From Metamycoplasma cloacale (GTDB taxonomy: Bacteria > Bacillota_I > Bacilli_A > Mycoplasmatales > Metamycoplasmataceae), in contig NZ_LR215049.1 of the NCBI RefSeq assembly GCF_900660735.1, forward strand, positions 372,001 through 436,000: a DNA stretch of 64,000 bases, in the 5' to 3' direction. The position numbers and the translations under genes are program-made. The notes beneath the pieces are model-generated. The model was not told where the DNA came from, ran no database searches, and worked only from the letters and a program-made list of their open reading frames with translations. Position 1 is the stretch's first letter. Every line of letters starts with the position of its first letter. Shown one piece after another: positions 31,654 through 43,946 of the stretch.

Positions 31654-34304
31654 TAAAACACTCTTTTAATTTCATTAATAACTTCATCAATTGAGGTCGG
31701 AATAACAATTGAACCTTGTGAAACAATAGCGTTTCCTCCACCTTTACCATTATATTTAGCACATATTTGCTTAAATAAGATATTTGCATCTACTTTTTTA
31801 GAAGCTACCATTAAGAAATAATTATTATTGTTTGTTTGTGATAAACCAATTACTATTGCATCTGGGTTTAATTCACGTAATTCAACAACTGCTTTTCTTA
31901 ACATTCCTGCGTCTGCTTCGTTTAAAATAAATACTTTTTGACCATTTAGCATTTCATGTTGATATTGTGAAACATCAACTGCTTCATTTTGTTTAGCTTT
32001 AAGCAATTTACGATAGTCATCTCTGATTTCATTTTCAATCGCTTCTAGAACTAATAAATATTTTTCTTTGTCAGCTGTTGTTTGAGTTTCATTTACTGGA
32101 ATTATTTTATTATATTTTTCATCAAAATCACGGTTGTTTTTAATTAATGTATCCAGTAGTTGTAATTCGCTTTCAATTTCTTCATTTAAATATTGCATTA
32201 CATCATTAAACGAAGTTACAACTCTTAAACGATAAATACCGGTACCTTTTGAATCAACACCCACAATTTTGAAATCTTCAATGACTGATGTTCTAGCAAC
32301 GTGAGTACCACCACATAAGTCCTTGGTGATGTTTTCAAATTCTACAACTCTTACTGCATTTGCATCGTGATATTCAGATTCCTCAATGGTCATAAATGCG
32401 CCCATATCTTGAGCTTCTTTAATTGATGTAACGATATAGTTTCTTTTTTCATTACGAGCGATATAATTTCTCATAATTTTTTCTATATTACGCGTTTCTT
32501 GTTTTGAAGGACGATGATCTAAACCGAAGTCAAAGGTGAAATATTCAGGATTAATATTTGAACCTAATTGTTCAATTCTTACCTCTGGATATGTTTCTCT
32601 TAAGGCATGGAACATTAAGTGAGTTGATGAGTGTCCCCTTGCATATCCTGCACGTTTTATAGGATCGACAAAACAGTGAATTTCGTCTTTTGAATTAATT
32701 TTTCCTTTAACTTTATGTACATGGTTTCAATATTTATCTTTAAAAACATCAAGTACTTCGATTTTATGTCCATTTTGCACCATATAACCAAAGTCATGGT
32801 TTTGACCTCCTGATGTTGCATAAAATGGAGTTTTATCTAAAATAACATAACTAATTTCATCTTCATTAGCTGATGTAATTTCTTCTTGATCATCTAATAG
32901 ATATAAAATCTTAGATTTTGATTCAAGGTAATCATAACCAATGAATTCAGAAATAAATTGATCAACTAAAGAAAGTGAATTAATTACCTTTTGCATTCCA
33001 GCTTCAGTGTTTCCTCTTGATTTTTCTTGATGTTGTTTTACAAATTCATTAAATTCTTTTAAATCAATTTGAATATTTTTTTCTAAAAGAATTTCGTTAG
33101 TTAATTCAATTGGGAATCCGTATGTATCAAACATTTTGAAAGCAATAGCTGTAGTAATTGTTCCGTTTTTTTCAATTTCTTGTTCTAATAGTTTTTCACC
33201 ATCGTTAATTGTTTTAGCAAATAGATCTTCTTCTGCTTTAATAACTTCTGATACTCTTTCTACATCAATGTCATAAATTAAAGAATCTTTAACAATATTT
33301 ACTAGTGAGTATAAAAAGTTTTTAGATTTAATACCTAATGAAATACCAGCACGATATGCTCTTCTAATTAATCTACGGATAATATAACCTCTACCTACGT
33401 TAGAAGGTTTAACACCGTCATTAATTGCATTTACAGAAGCTCGAATGTGGTCGGCAATAATTTTGAATTTAGTATTAATCTTTGTTTGGAATGGATCTTT
33501 TGTAAAATAGTTTTCAATTACATATTTATAATCAACTAATTTTTCAACTGCATGAATAATTGGTAAAAATAAGTCAGTATCAAAGTTAGTTGGAGCATCT
33601 TGCATAATAGATGTGATTCTTTCTAAACCAGCACCTGTATCGATATTCTTTGTGGCTAATTCAGTGTAATTGTTTTCACCATCGTTGTTAAATTGTGAAA
33701 ATACGATATTTCATATTTCAATGTAACGATCGTTTTCAATATCATTAATTAACAATTCAATTCCTCTTGCATCGTATTTTGCACCACGATCGTAGAAAAT
33801 CTCTGTATCAGGCCCACAAGGTCCTTGACCTACGTCTCAGAAGTTAGTATCTCTAGTTCCTTTGATTAAGTGATCCGCTGCAATACCATTTTTAATTCAA
33901 GCATTGTATGTATCAATATCTTCACCAAAATATGTGATATAAATTCTGTTTTTATCCAATTTTAGTACGTCAATAATAAATTCATATCCAAATGCAATAG
34001 CTTCTTCTTTGAAATAATCACCAATTGAGAAGTTTCCTAACATTTCAAATAAAGTGTGGTGTCTTGCGGTTACTCCGACATTTTCTATATCGTTGGTTCT
34101 AATTGATTTTTGAGAGTTAGTAATTCTTTTGGCAGGCGGAATTTTTTTACCACTAAAATAATCCTTTAAAGTTGCTACTCCTGAGTTAATTCATAGCAAT
34201 GAAGGATCATTTTGTGGGATTAAAGATTTTGATTCAACAACTAAATGCCCTTTTGAAGCAAAAAAATCTAATCACATTTGTCTAATTTGTTTTGAAGTTA
34301 ACAT
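31653..34304 (-). CDS. alaS: Alanyl-tRNA synthetase
   Basis: 883-residue class II synthetase. Catalytic domain at the N-terminus ([21 protein letters not shown]), then the editing domain with zinc-type ligands GHSSTH (His558, His562) and CGGTH (Cys664, His668), and a C-terminal DHHA1-like part ([13 protein letters not shown]). Many Trp are UGA, so standard-code reading breaks it into three pieces. AAGGAG lies six bases before the ATG. Confidence 0.99.
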
Positions 34305-34316
34305 ATCAAACTCCTT

Positions 34317-36381
<2,065 letters not shown>

Positions 36382-36461
36382 TATTTCTCCTTGATAATTC
36401 AATGATTTTTTTCTTAACTAAAAACACAATTAAGTCAATTTAGTTTCATAGACATATCAAA

Positions 36462-36493
36462 ATTATATAAGTTTTATTATATATAAACTTATA
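36462..36493 (-). promoter_or_regulatory. Promoter region of the methyltransferase, palindromic
   Basis: Two TATAAT hexamers on the minus strand (36476-36481 and 36462-36467) lie within or beside a TATAAGTTT / AAACTTATA inverted repeat (36466-36474 and 36485-36493). A symmetric site on the promoter is consistent with a regulator binding there. The leader would be about 80 bases. Confidence 0.4.
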
Positions 36494-36532
36494 ATAAAGA
36501 AAAAAATAAGAATATAAATGTTGAACAAATAT

Positions 36533-36554
36533 AAAAAAACCAGATAACTGGTTT
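36533..36554 (-). terminator. Terminator of infC-rpmI-rplT
   Basis: AAACCAG / CTGGTTT stem with a four-base loop and seven Ts on the minus strand; the rplT stop codon overlaps the first arm. Confidence 0.9.
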
Positions 36555-36915
36555 ATTTTTTGTTTGATAAAGCTTTTTTAGCTTGATCAACGATTTGATT
36601 AAATACAACTGGATAGTTAATTGCTAATTCAGAAAGCATTTTTCTATTAACTTTAACGTTTGCTGCTTTTAGTCCTTCAATTAATCTTGAGTATGTCATT
36701 CCTAAAGGTCTAACTGCTGCATTAATACGAGCGATTCATAGTTTTCTGAATTCTCTTTTAACATTTTTACGGTCTCTAAATGCATATGTTCATGATTTAA
36801 CAACGGCTTGTTTAGCTACTTTGTAACCAACTGATTTGTGTCCTCAGTATCCTTTAGCTAATTTAAGTCATTTATTACGTCTTCTTCTTGTAACGATTCC
36901 ACCTCTTGTACGCAT
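36553..36915 (-). CDS. rplT: 50S ribosomal protein L20
   Basis: 120 residues, normal length. MRTRGGIVTRRRRNKW begins the long basic helix; KLWIARINAAVRPLGMTYSRLIEGL is the family core. Three UGA Trp codons break it in the standard code. In Firmicutes L20 binds the leader of its own operon to control it. GAAAGG lies before the ATG. Confidence 0.98.
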
Positions 36916-36934
36916 AGATATTCCTTTCTATAAA

Positions 36935-37123
36935 TTAAATTAATTCTTTATATCTCTTGAAATCTGAATGTGATAAGTCTGATGATTTACGAGATTGACG
37001 TTTTTGTTTTGTTGTTTTGTTTTGAGCCAAGTGTGATCTATATGCATTTCCACGTTTAACTTTACCTGAAGCGGTGATTTTAATTCTTTTCTTTAGACCG
37101 CTTTTTGTTTTCATTTTTGGCAT
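36935..37123 (-). CDS. rpmI: 50S ribosomal protein L35
   Basis: 62 residues. [25 protein letters not shown] is diagnostic of L35. AAGGAG before the ATG; second gene of infC-rpmI-rplT. Confidence 0.98.
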   Translation of the reverse strand: MPKMKTKSGLKKRIKITASGKVKRGNAYRSHLAQNKTTKQKRQSRKSSDLSHSDFKRYKELI

Positions 37124-37134
37124 TTTATATCTCC

Positions 37135-37740
37135 TTATTCTTCGGGATTGTCATTATTGTTTTTCAAAGCTTCAACTTTTCTTTTGTCTTTTTCAATATA
37201 CATATCTAAAAAACGATCATTTTGTAAAGTAGCTTCTTTAGATATTTTGGCAACATCTTCAACCAATGTAAAGAACTTGTTAAGAATTTCTTCACCTAAA
37301 TCAGTTCTTGAGCGTTCTCTTCCTCTAAATTTAACAGAAATTTTAACTCTATTACCTTCAAGAATAAATTCTCTAGCTTTTCTTGCTTTGGTTTCTAGGT
37401 CGTGATCTCCAATTAAAGGTGTTAAACGAATTTCACGATTTAAAGTAACAGCTTGTTTTTCTTTAACGGCTTTTTGTTTTTTCTTTTTATCGTATTTAAA
37501 CTTTCCGTAATCCATGATTCTTACGATTGGTTTATTGTTCTCTAATGCTATTAATACCAAATCCATATTGTATTCAGCGGCTTTGTCTAATGCTTCATCT
37601 TTTGATAAAACACCAATCTTTTCACCATCTGGTCCAATGACAAAAACCTTTTTAAAAGGAATTGCATTGTTTACAACATGTTCTGACTTTGGACTTTTAT
37701 TTTCATTTTGTCCAGTCTTGTTTTTATCTAATTCTGTAAT
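37135..37740 (-). CDS. infC: Translation initiation factor IF-3 (ATT start)
   Basis: 201 residues. IF-3 prevents subunit joining and checks the start codon. The N-domain ([23 protein letters not shown]) and C-domain ([24 protein letters not shown]) are normal. No ATG, GTG or TTG is available near the N-terminus; ATT at 37738-37740 lies six bases after AAGGAG, as in many bacteria where infC starts with AUU and IF-3 represses itself. An in-frame ATG far upstream (37815) would span the terminator-like hairpin and is rejected. Confidence 0.97.
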   Translation of the reverse strand: MTELDKNKTGQNENKSPKSEHVVNNAIPFKKVFVIGPDGEKIGVLSKDEALDKAAEYNMDLVLIALENNKPIVRIMDYGKFKYDKKKKQKAVKEKQAVTLNREIRLTPLIGDHDLETKARKAREFILEGNRVKISVKFRGRERSRTDLGEEILNKFFTLVEDVAKISKEATLQNDRFLDMYIEKDKRKVEALKNNNDNPEE

Positions 37741-37761
37741 AACTTTCTCCTTAATATAAAT

Positions 37762-37784
37762 AAAAAAGTGGTTATAATCCACTT
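37762..37784 (-). terminator. Attenuator in the infC leader
   Basis: AAGTGG / CCACTT stem with a seven-base loop and six Ts, 22 bases before the infC start. A terminator placed inside the leader, right before the Shine-Dalgarno, points to control by premature termination. Confidence 0.7.
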
Positions 37785-37869
37785 CCCAAAAACTACAAAA
37801 AATAAATTGTAGCAAACCCAGGGAAGGGTCCCTAAGGTGAGAAATGAATTCTTCTTTGTGCTATAAAGC
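37785..37869 (-). promoter_or_regulatory. Putative L20 leader of infC-rpmI-rplT
   Basis: Leader upstream of the attenuator, with GGGACCC / GGGTTT-type complementarity, a CTACAA / TTGTAG stem (about 37790-37815) and GGGAAGTGG able to compete with the attenuator. In Bacillus, L20 binds such a leader and causes termination. Structure and binding are inferred. Confidence 0.5.
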
Positions 37870-37875
37870 TCATTT

Positions 37876-37881
37876 ATTATA
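37876..37881 (-). promoter_or_regulatory. -10 box for infC-rpmI-rplT
   Basis: TATAAT within TTGTTATAATAAATG on the minus strand, giving a leader of about 130 bases. Confidence 0.7.
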
Positions 37882-37911
37882 ACAAATTTTTGAAAAATAC
37901 CACTATTTTCA

Positions 37912-39003
37912 TTATTTTATTGCTTTAGATGATCATAGATCATATATTTTTTGTTGTTCATCATCAATAACTACACCTAAACTTTTATTATAAACAATGC
38001 AACATTCATAAACTACTTGATGTAAAGCTAAATCTAGATCTTCAAAAGCTAGTTGTCTAATTTTTTGAATACCAGCTCAAGCTCTGCCCATACATATTTT
38101 ATCTGCAATAAATAATATCTTATCCAATAAAGTTAATTCATTAGTTAATGAGGTATGAATTTTAATAGCATTTAATACATCTTGATTTGGATATTTATAC
38201 ACATCTCTTAAGAAATAATATGCACAAGTTTGATGTAATTTATATTTTGGTAAATTTGCTTTACTATAACCGTATTTGCTTAAAAAAGCATAACTTTTTT
38301 CTTCACCCCATTGTTTTGCAATATCATGCATAAAACCAGCTTGATATGCTAATTTAATTGGATAATTTCATTTTTCAGCTAATTTAGCGGCAAATTCTGC
38401 AGTAAAGTTTAAATGTTTATATCTTGGAATATCAACCATTGATTTAGCAATGGCATTGATGTATAAAAAGTTTTGACCAATATATTCTTGAACACAATCT
38501 TCCACTAAAGATAAATCCCCATTACGATATGCCGTTGAACTAAAATCGTAAATTTTATTGTTTAGCCTTTTGATATTAAACTTCTTGACATTAATATTTG
38601 AATATGTATTTCCACGATTGAATATAACAATTTGGGTTTTTGAAGCAATATCTCTAATCCCTTCTCATTTATTCAATTTAGGAACGTTATCGCTACCTAG
38701 TAAAAGAAATAATTCATCATTAGGATATTTTTGAACCAAATAATTAACTGTGTCAATTGTGTATGATTTAGATTTTCTTTTTGCTTCAAAATCACATATT
38801 TCCATTTTATCTTCAAGAACCATTTCAATCATTTTGATTCTGTGATTAACGTCAACATAATCTTTAAGATCTTTAAAAGGATTTTGATAAGCGGGAATGA
38901 ATAACAATTTATCTAAATTCAATTCTTTTATTGCTTCTTTAGCAATTAAAATATGTCCTTTATGAATTGGATTAAAACTTCCACCAAAAATACCTATTCT
39001 CAT
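37912..39003 (-). CDS. nadD: NadD-YqeK fusion: nicotinate-nucleotide adenylyltransferase with HD hydrolase domain
   Basis: 363 residues in two parts. Residues 1 to about 190 are NadD (GGSFNPIHKGH at 7-17, YTIDTVNYL later), which adenylates nicotinate mononucleotide. Residues from about 195 are a YqeK-type HD hydrolase with His226-Asp227 (MHDIAKQW) and a further metal-ligand block KIHTSLTNELTLLDKILFIADKI; YqeK proteins split Ap4A. The two genes are neighbours in Firmicutes and are one polypeptide here. UGA Trp at residues 113, about 310 and near the end. AGGAG precedes the ATG, nine bases after dinB. Confidence 0.94.
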
Positions 39004-39011
39004 ATAATCTC

Positions 39012-40253
39012 CTATAAATTTATTTTAATTTTATTTCTAACAACATCTTTTGTTGCAAATTTGGGGTTTTTATGCTTTTTATTTGATTCAAACAAATAAT
39101 CTTTTGCTGTGATTAACTTATTTTTTACATCAATCATTGCATTGGTTGATTTAATTATTTGATTAACTTTTCTATCTTCATCAACGATATCAAAAATATC
39201 GTAATTTTCATTTAAATCTAGATTGGATTTAAGACCAGATAATTTAACTCCAACGCCATTAATTTTCTTTGAATCTCAATGTTCTTTGAATAAAGCGTAT
39301 ATCGTATTTATAAATAAGTTTTGCTCATTGAAATATATATTAAATTTCTTTGTATAATCAATTCATTTTTTATTGATTCTAAAAGAAATACCTACAATGT
39401 TTCCTTTTTCATTACGATTAATTGCCCGATTAATAACAGTTAAAGCAACGATTTTCAATTCTTTTCAAATATCATCTTCATCAATTAAAGATCCTTGCTC
39501 AAATGTTCTTGAATTACCTATACCTTTAATGAAATTTTGGGTTACAATTGAATCAATATCACATCCCTTCATTTCATTTATTAGTTTAAGGTAATTTCTA
39601 CCAAATTTGCTTTCTAATAATTTTTGATCGGGATAATTAATTAATTCTCCGTATGTATTGATATTTAATTCTTTAAGTTTATAAGCGCTTTTTTTACCAA
39701 TTCCAAATACATCCTCAATTGGTAAATCAAACAATTCAGCTTCAATATCATTGATGTTAATTTGTTTAACACCAAATGGTTTTGCTAAGTTAGTTGACAT
39801 TTTAGCTAAAAATCTTGTACCAGAAACACCAATTGAACAAGGAAAATCCATTTCATTTAATAATCTAGCTTGAATTTCTTTAGCTAAAATTAATTCATGT
39901 CCAGGATATTTAATTAACTTAGTAGCATTTAAAAAACATTCATCAATTGAGTATATTTCCAGTTCATCAGTATAATTTTCTTTCAAAAATGCAAAAATTT
40001 GTTCGGAAGATAAACTATATAAATCGTAATGTGGTTCTACAAAAGTAACATTAGGAATTGTTTGTTTAATTTTATAAACAGTTTCACCAGCTTTTAAACC
40101 GGCTTTTTTTAATTCGTAAGATAAAGACATCGCAATGAGATGTCCATTGTTTTTAGAAATTGCTAAAGGTTTATTTTTTAAATTGGGATTCATTTTTCTT
40201 TCACAAGATACAAAAAAAGTATCCATATCAATATGAAAAATGACTTTATTCAT
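39012..40253 (-). CDS. dinB: Y-family DNA polymerase (DinB/ImpB/UmuC type)
   Basis: 413 residues; error-prone translesion polymerase. The first metal ligand is in FHIDMDTFFVSCE (Asp9) and the catalytic pair is in YSIDECFL (Asp104, Glu105). GIGKKSAYKLKELNINTYGEL is the helix-hairpin-helix of the thumb. A little-finger domain follows. No clear beta-clamp peptide is evident at the very C-terminus. Overlaps sufU by eight bases. Confidence 0.95.
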
Positions 40254-40680
40254 TTAAACCTCTTTTAATAGCGCGATAAATAATTGATGCACATTCTAAA
40301 CGATTGTAATGTATTTTAACATTTTCAAATACGTTTAAAAGATTCAATTTTTCTTTATCATCTTGACTAACATTTTCACCATTTATTAAACTAAAATAAT
40401 TATTAATTAGCTTAATTATTTCTAATTTAGATTTGTTCATAATTTCTGCAATCATTAAATCGCAGCTTGATAAAAAAATTGCGCAACCCATTGCTTGATA
40501 TTCAGCATTAACTAGAATGTCATTGTCAAAAAATAGATTTAGTTTAATGTCATCCACACAAACATTTGAATGTTCTACAATGGTTGAATCTGTAAGTTCA
40601 ATTGATTCTTTTTTATATTTAGGATTAACATAAGCATCCATTATTATCTTTTGACGCTCTTGGTTGTTAAATGAAGTCAA
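40246..40680 (-). CDS. sufU: Iron-sulfur scaffold / sulfur acceptor SufU (TTG start)
   Basis: 144 residues of the IscU/SufU family. Ligands are Cys41 with Asp43 (VCVDDIKL), Cys66 (GCAIFLSS) and Cys130 (RLECAS). The N-terminal QERQKIIMDAYVNP matches YRQVIMDHYKNP of the family, so the first ATG (inside it, 40638) is too late. TTG at 40678-40680 lies six bases after AAGGCGGTGAT, a ten-of-eleven match to the 16S 3' end; GTG at 40689 overlaps that site. It overlaps sufS by 14 bases. Works with SufS for Fe-S or sulfur transfer. Confidence 0.93.
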   Translation of the reverse strand: MTSFNNQERQKIIMDAYVNPKYKKESIELTDSTIVEHSNVCVDDIKLNLFFDNDILVNAEYQAMGCAIFLSSCDLMIAEIMNKSKLEIIKLINNYFSLINGENVSQDDKEKLNLLNVFENVKIHYNRLECASIIYRAIKRGLNE

Positions 40681-41830
40681 GAAAATCACCGCCTTGTTTT
40701 AAAGCCTCAATTAATTTATCAATATCTTTCTTGCTATTGTAGAAAGATAACGAAACCCTTACATAACTTTTACTAAATTTATTAAGCATTCTGAAATTAT
40801 GTGCACAGAATACGCCAGATCTAACATAAATGTTTTTATGACCTAAATATGAAGCGATATCTTGTGGAGAATATATTCCAATATTGAATAAAACAATATT
40901 ACTATCAGGATATGTTTCGATTTGAATATCTTTAATTTCTTTTAAACGTTTAATTAAATATTCAGATAAGATTGCTTCTTTTTGAACGATTTTTTTATAA
41001 CCAATTTTTTTAATAAATTCAATCGCTTGATTGAATTGAAAGATACCAGGCAGATTTGGTGTTCCAGGTTCAAATCTAGAAATATTTGGTTTTAAATTTC
41101 AGTTACACATTTGAACATCATTAACTTGACCGCCACCTCATTTAGCTGGATGTAATTTAGTTAATAATTCTTGTTTAACAACTAAACCACCGACGCCCAT
41201 TGGGCCAAAGATTTTGTTTGCTGAAAAAGCGATAACATCGCAATTAGATAATGAAACTTTTGAATGAGCTATTGCTTGTGCTGCATCATTAATAACAATT
41301 GCATTGACTGATTTTGCTTTTTTGTATATTAAATCTAGATTGAATTTCTTTGGAATATTATTTGAAAGTTGTGGCAATGCTATGATTCTAGTATTTACAT
41401 TAATATTATTAATAATATCTTCTTCGGTTTCGGCAAAAATAAATTTGAATTTACTATCATTGAAATTTTCTATATAAGGAAGAACGTTAGAATTGTGATT
41501 AAAATATGTCAAAATTATTTCACCTGAATCAAACCATTTAGATAACATTTTGGCAATTAAGTTTAATGATTCAGTAGTTCCGCTTGTAAAAATAAATTCA
41601 TCAGGTTGCGCATCAAGAAATTTTGCAATATTTTCTCTTGCTTGATTTAATTTATTTAATACATATACCCCTAATTTTGAATCAGAAGTTCTTGTAGAAA
41701 TTGAATATTTAGTATAAAATTCATTTCCCGCTTCAATAACAGAATAAGGTTTTTGAGTTAATGCCGCATTATCTAAATAAACAAATTTTTTATTATTCTT
41801 AAACATTGGAAACATTTTTTTATATGACAT
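40667..41830 (-). CDS. sufS: Cysteine desulfurase SufS
   Basis: 387 residues, type II cysteine desulfurase. The PLP lysine is Lys206 (FSANKIFGPMG) and the catalytic cysteine is Cys342 (RSGVFCAHN). It supplies sulfur to SufU and probably to MnmA for tRNA thiolation. It keeps one TGG Trp (in SKWFDSG) beside UGA Trp codons, a rare mix in this window. TAAGGAG precedes the ATG and contains the tlyA stop. Confidence 0.97.
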
Positions 41831-41831
41831 A

Positions 41832-42560
41832 TTACTCCTTAATAAATAATGAAATGTATTCGATATTTTCTGAAGTTTTACCTACAATCGGACTTTCTTT
41901 AATCGCTAAATTTTTAAAACCATATGTGGTTGCATAATTTAATACTTTGTTAATAATATATTCATGATGTATAGGGTTAACATAACCGCCTTTTTCAACA
42001 TATTTACTAATAGCTTCAAATTGCGGTTTAATTAACAACATTAATTGCGTTGATGGTTTCAATAATGATTGACACACTTTAAAAACGTGTTTTAAACTAA
42101 TAAAAGAGACATCGCATGTAACGAAGTCAATGTCTTCTTCAAACATTTCTGTAACTAAATTTTTTAAGTTAGTATTTTCATAAACTTTAACGTTCGGATT
42201 AACTCTCAATTTATAATCCAACTGATTAGTTCCGCAATCAACTGCATAAACTTTTTTTGCTTTGTTTTCAAGTAAAACTTGAACAAAACCACCGGTTGAT
42301 GAACCGATGTCTAAGCAAACTAAATTATCTATTTTCAAATTAAATTCTTTAATTGCAGCTAATAATTTATATGATGCTCTTGATACATATTTATCAGGCT
42401 TAATGATTGAATAATTAAAATTAGTTGTCTCAAATTTTAATGATGGAAGAAATACTTTTTCTGAATTAACCAATACATATCCAGATCTAATTCATTTTTC
42501 AACCACAATTTTATCTTGTTGTTCAAATTCGGTTATTAATTCTAATAATGTTTTCTTCAT
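41832..42560 (-). CDS. tlyA: TlyA family rRNA 2'-O-methyltransferase (S4 and FtsJ-like domains)
   Basis: 242 residues. A short S4 domain (about residues 1-40, ending GYVLVNSEKV) is followed by an FtsJ-like domain with SAM motif CLDIGSSTGGFVQVLL and the catalytic-type stretch FVTCDVSFISLKHV. In mycobacteria TlyA methylates 16S C1409 and 23S C1920; the old name hemolysin is misleading. Coupled to nusB (TAATG) without its own ribosome binding site. Confidence 0.92.
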
Positions 42561-43006
42561 TATTTTTTATGTAATTTACTTGCAACTAGATCTAATACTT
42601 TATTTACAAACTTATATGCATTACCTGGGCAGTGCAATTTAGTAATGTTGATTAATTCATTAATTACAACATTTGGAGTGTTGAACATTAATTCATAAAT
42701 ACCATAAATAATTACCGCTCTTAAATATGGCAATACTCTTTCATAACTTCAATCTGATGATAAAGTTTTTATTAATATTGATTTTAATAATGAATATTGA
42801 TGTTCAATAGATTTTAAAATTTTTAAATCTTCCTCTAAAATATCATTATTAATTAATAATTCTTCAATATTTAAAGAAATATTAAACAATTCACATTGAT
42901 AAATGTAATTAATAATTCTTGTTCTTTTTTCGTAAATCTTTAATAAAAATAAGATTTTCTTTTCATCAATAATCATTTCTGTTAAATTTTTGTCTTTTTC
43001 TTCCAT
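42560..43006 (-). CDS. nusB: Transcription antitermination factor NusB
   Basis: 148 residues. The C-terminal helices RVLPYLRAVIIYGIYELMF and VVINELINITKLHCPGNAYKFVNKVLDLV are typical; the N-terminal half is divergent. NusB with S10 binds boxA in rRNA leaders. AGGAG lies eight bases before the ATG. First gene of nusB-tlyA-sufS-sufU-dinB-nadD. Confidence 0.9.
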
Positions 43007-43033
43007 GAAATTCTCCTAATTTTACTATTCAAA

Positions 43034-43057
43034 ATTATACTTTAATTATATTAAAGT
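43034..43057 (-). promoter_or_regulatory. nusB promoter with overlapping palindrome
   Basis: TATAAT (43034-43039, minus strand) directly follows an 8-base inverted repeat ACTTTAAT / ATTAAAGT (43039-43057, loop of three). The palindrome fills the spacer region of the promoter and could be an operator for the nusB-to-nadD unit. Confidence 0.45.
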
Positions 43058-43090
43058 AAAAAAATTATTTTACCAAAGAGAGCAATTTAT

Positions 43091-43116
43091 AAAAAAAGAA
43101 TAGACTTCTCTATTCT
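43091..43116 (-). terminator. Terminator after ymdB
   Basis: AGAATAGA / TCTATTCT stem, four-base loop, seven Ts on the minus strand; the ymdB stop codon lies in the first arm. Confidence 0.9.
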
Positions 43117-43913
43117 CAAATGTTAATCAATTGTATTGATTTTTCTTCAGGATTTTTTGATAATGTGAAAAGAATTCCATTTAATTGACATTTATTATCA
43201 GATACTTTAAATGGTAATTTAGCATCAAATCTCATTTTTTGATAAACTTCTTCAAAATTTGAACCAATTGCGCAATCTCTTGGACCACACATTCCTGCAT
43301 CAGATACAAAGTATGTTCCTTTCGGCAACATTCTAGCATCATTTGTTTGAACGTGAGTATGAGTTCCGAATAAAGCGTCAGCTTTTCCATCTACATACAA
43401 TGAAAAAACTGCTTTTTCTGATGTAGTTTCTGCATGAAAATCAATGATTCAATAATCAGCAAAATATTTGTTATATAACTCATCAAATTTATCAAAGAAA
43501 TTGTTTGCTTGTTCTTCTTCTCATGGTGCTAATAAAGGATTAAATGTTATTCCCATAAAAGATAAAATAGCTATTTTTTGGTTATTTATTTCAAAAAATC
43601 TTATACCAGCACCAGGATATTTATTGTCAATATTTGCCGGTCTAATTAAATCATTTTGATCAATGATTTTACTTATATCTTGTTTGGCTCAAACGTGATT
43701 TCCTAAAGTAAATGCATTAATTCCGATTTTTTTTAATCTTTCGTAATCCTTTGGCTCAAAACCTTTTCTACCTGATACATTCTCAGCTTGAGCAATAATA
43801 AAATCAATTTGATATTTTTCTTTTAACTCTGGTAATTTTTTTTCAACAAATTCAATCCCAGGTAAACCAAATATATCCCCAAGAAATAAAACGTTAATTT
43901 TTTTTGTATTCAT
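43110..43913 (-). CDS. ymdB: YmdB-like metallophosphoesterase (2',3'-cyclic nucleotide phosphodiesterase)
   Basis: 267 residues of the TIGR00282 family. Metal-binding motifs in order: FLGDIFG, AENVSGRKG, GNHVW, DFHAETTSEK and GTHTHVQT. Family members hydrolyse 2',3'-cAMP and affect global gene expression in Bacillus. UGA Trp at several places, including the second-last residue. No ribosome binding site; TATAAT ends nine bases before the ATG, so the mRNA is probably leaderless. Confidence 0.95.
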
Positions 43914-43922
43914 TACTAATAA

Positions 43923-43928
43923 ATTATA
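43923..43928 (-). promoter_or_regulatory. -10 box for ymdB, nine bases from ATG
   Basis: TATAAT followed by TTATTAGTA and then ATG on the minus strand. Just upstream is an ACGCA / TGCGT hairpin after the recA stop, which may help end the recA transcript. Confidence 0.6.
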
Positions 43929-43946
43929 GACGCAAAATGCGTTTAA

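Noticed and set aside
40638-40689. GTG at 40687-40689 or ATG at 40639-40641 as the sufU start
   Set aside because: The GTG lies within the Shine-Dalgarno sequence, and the ATG would remove a conserved N-terminal helix.
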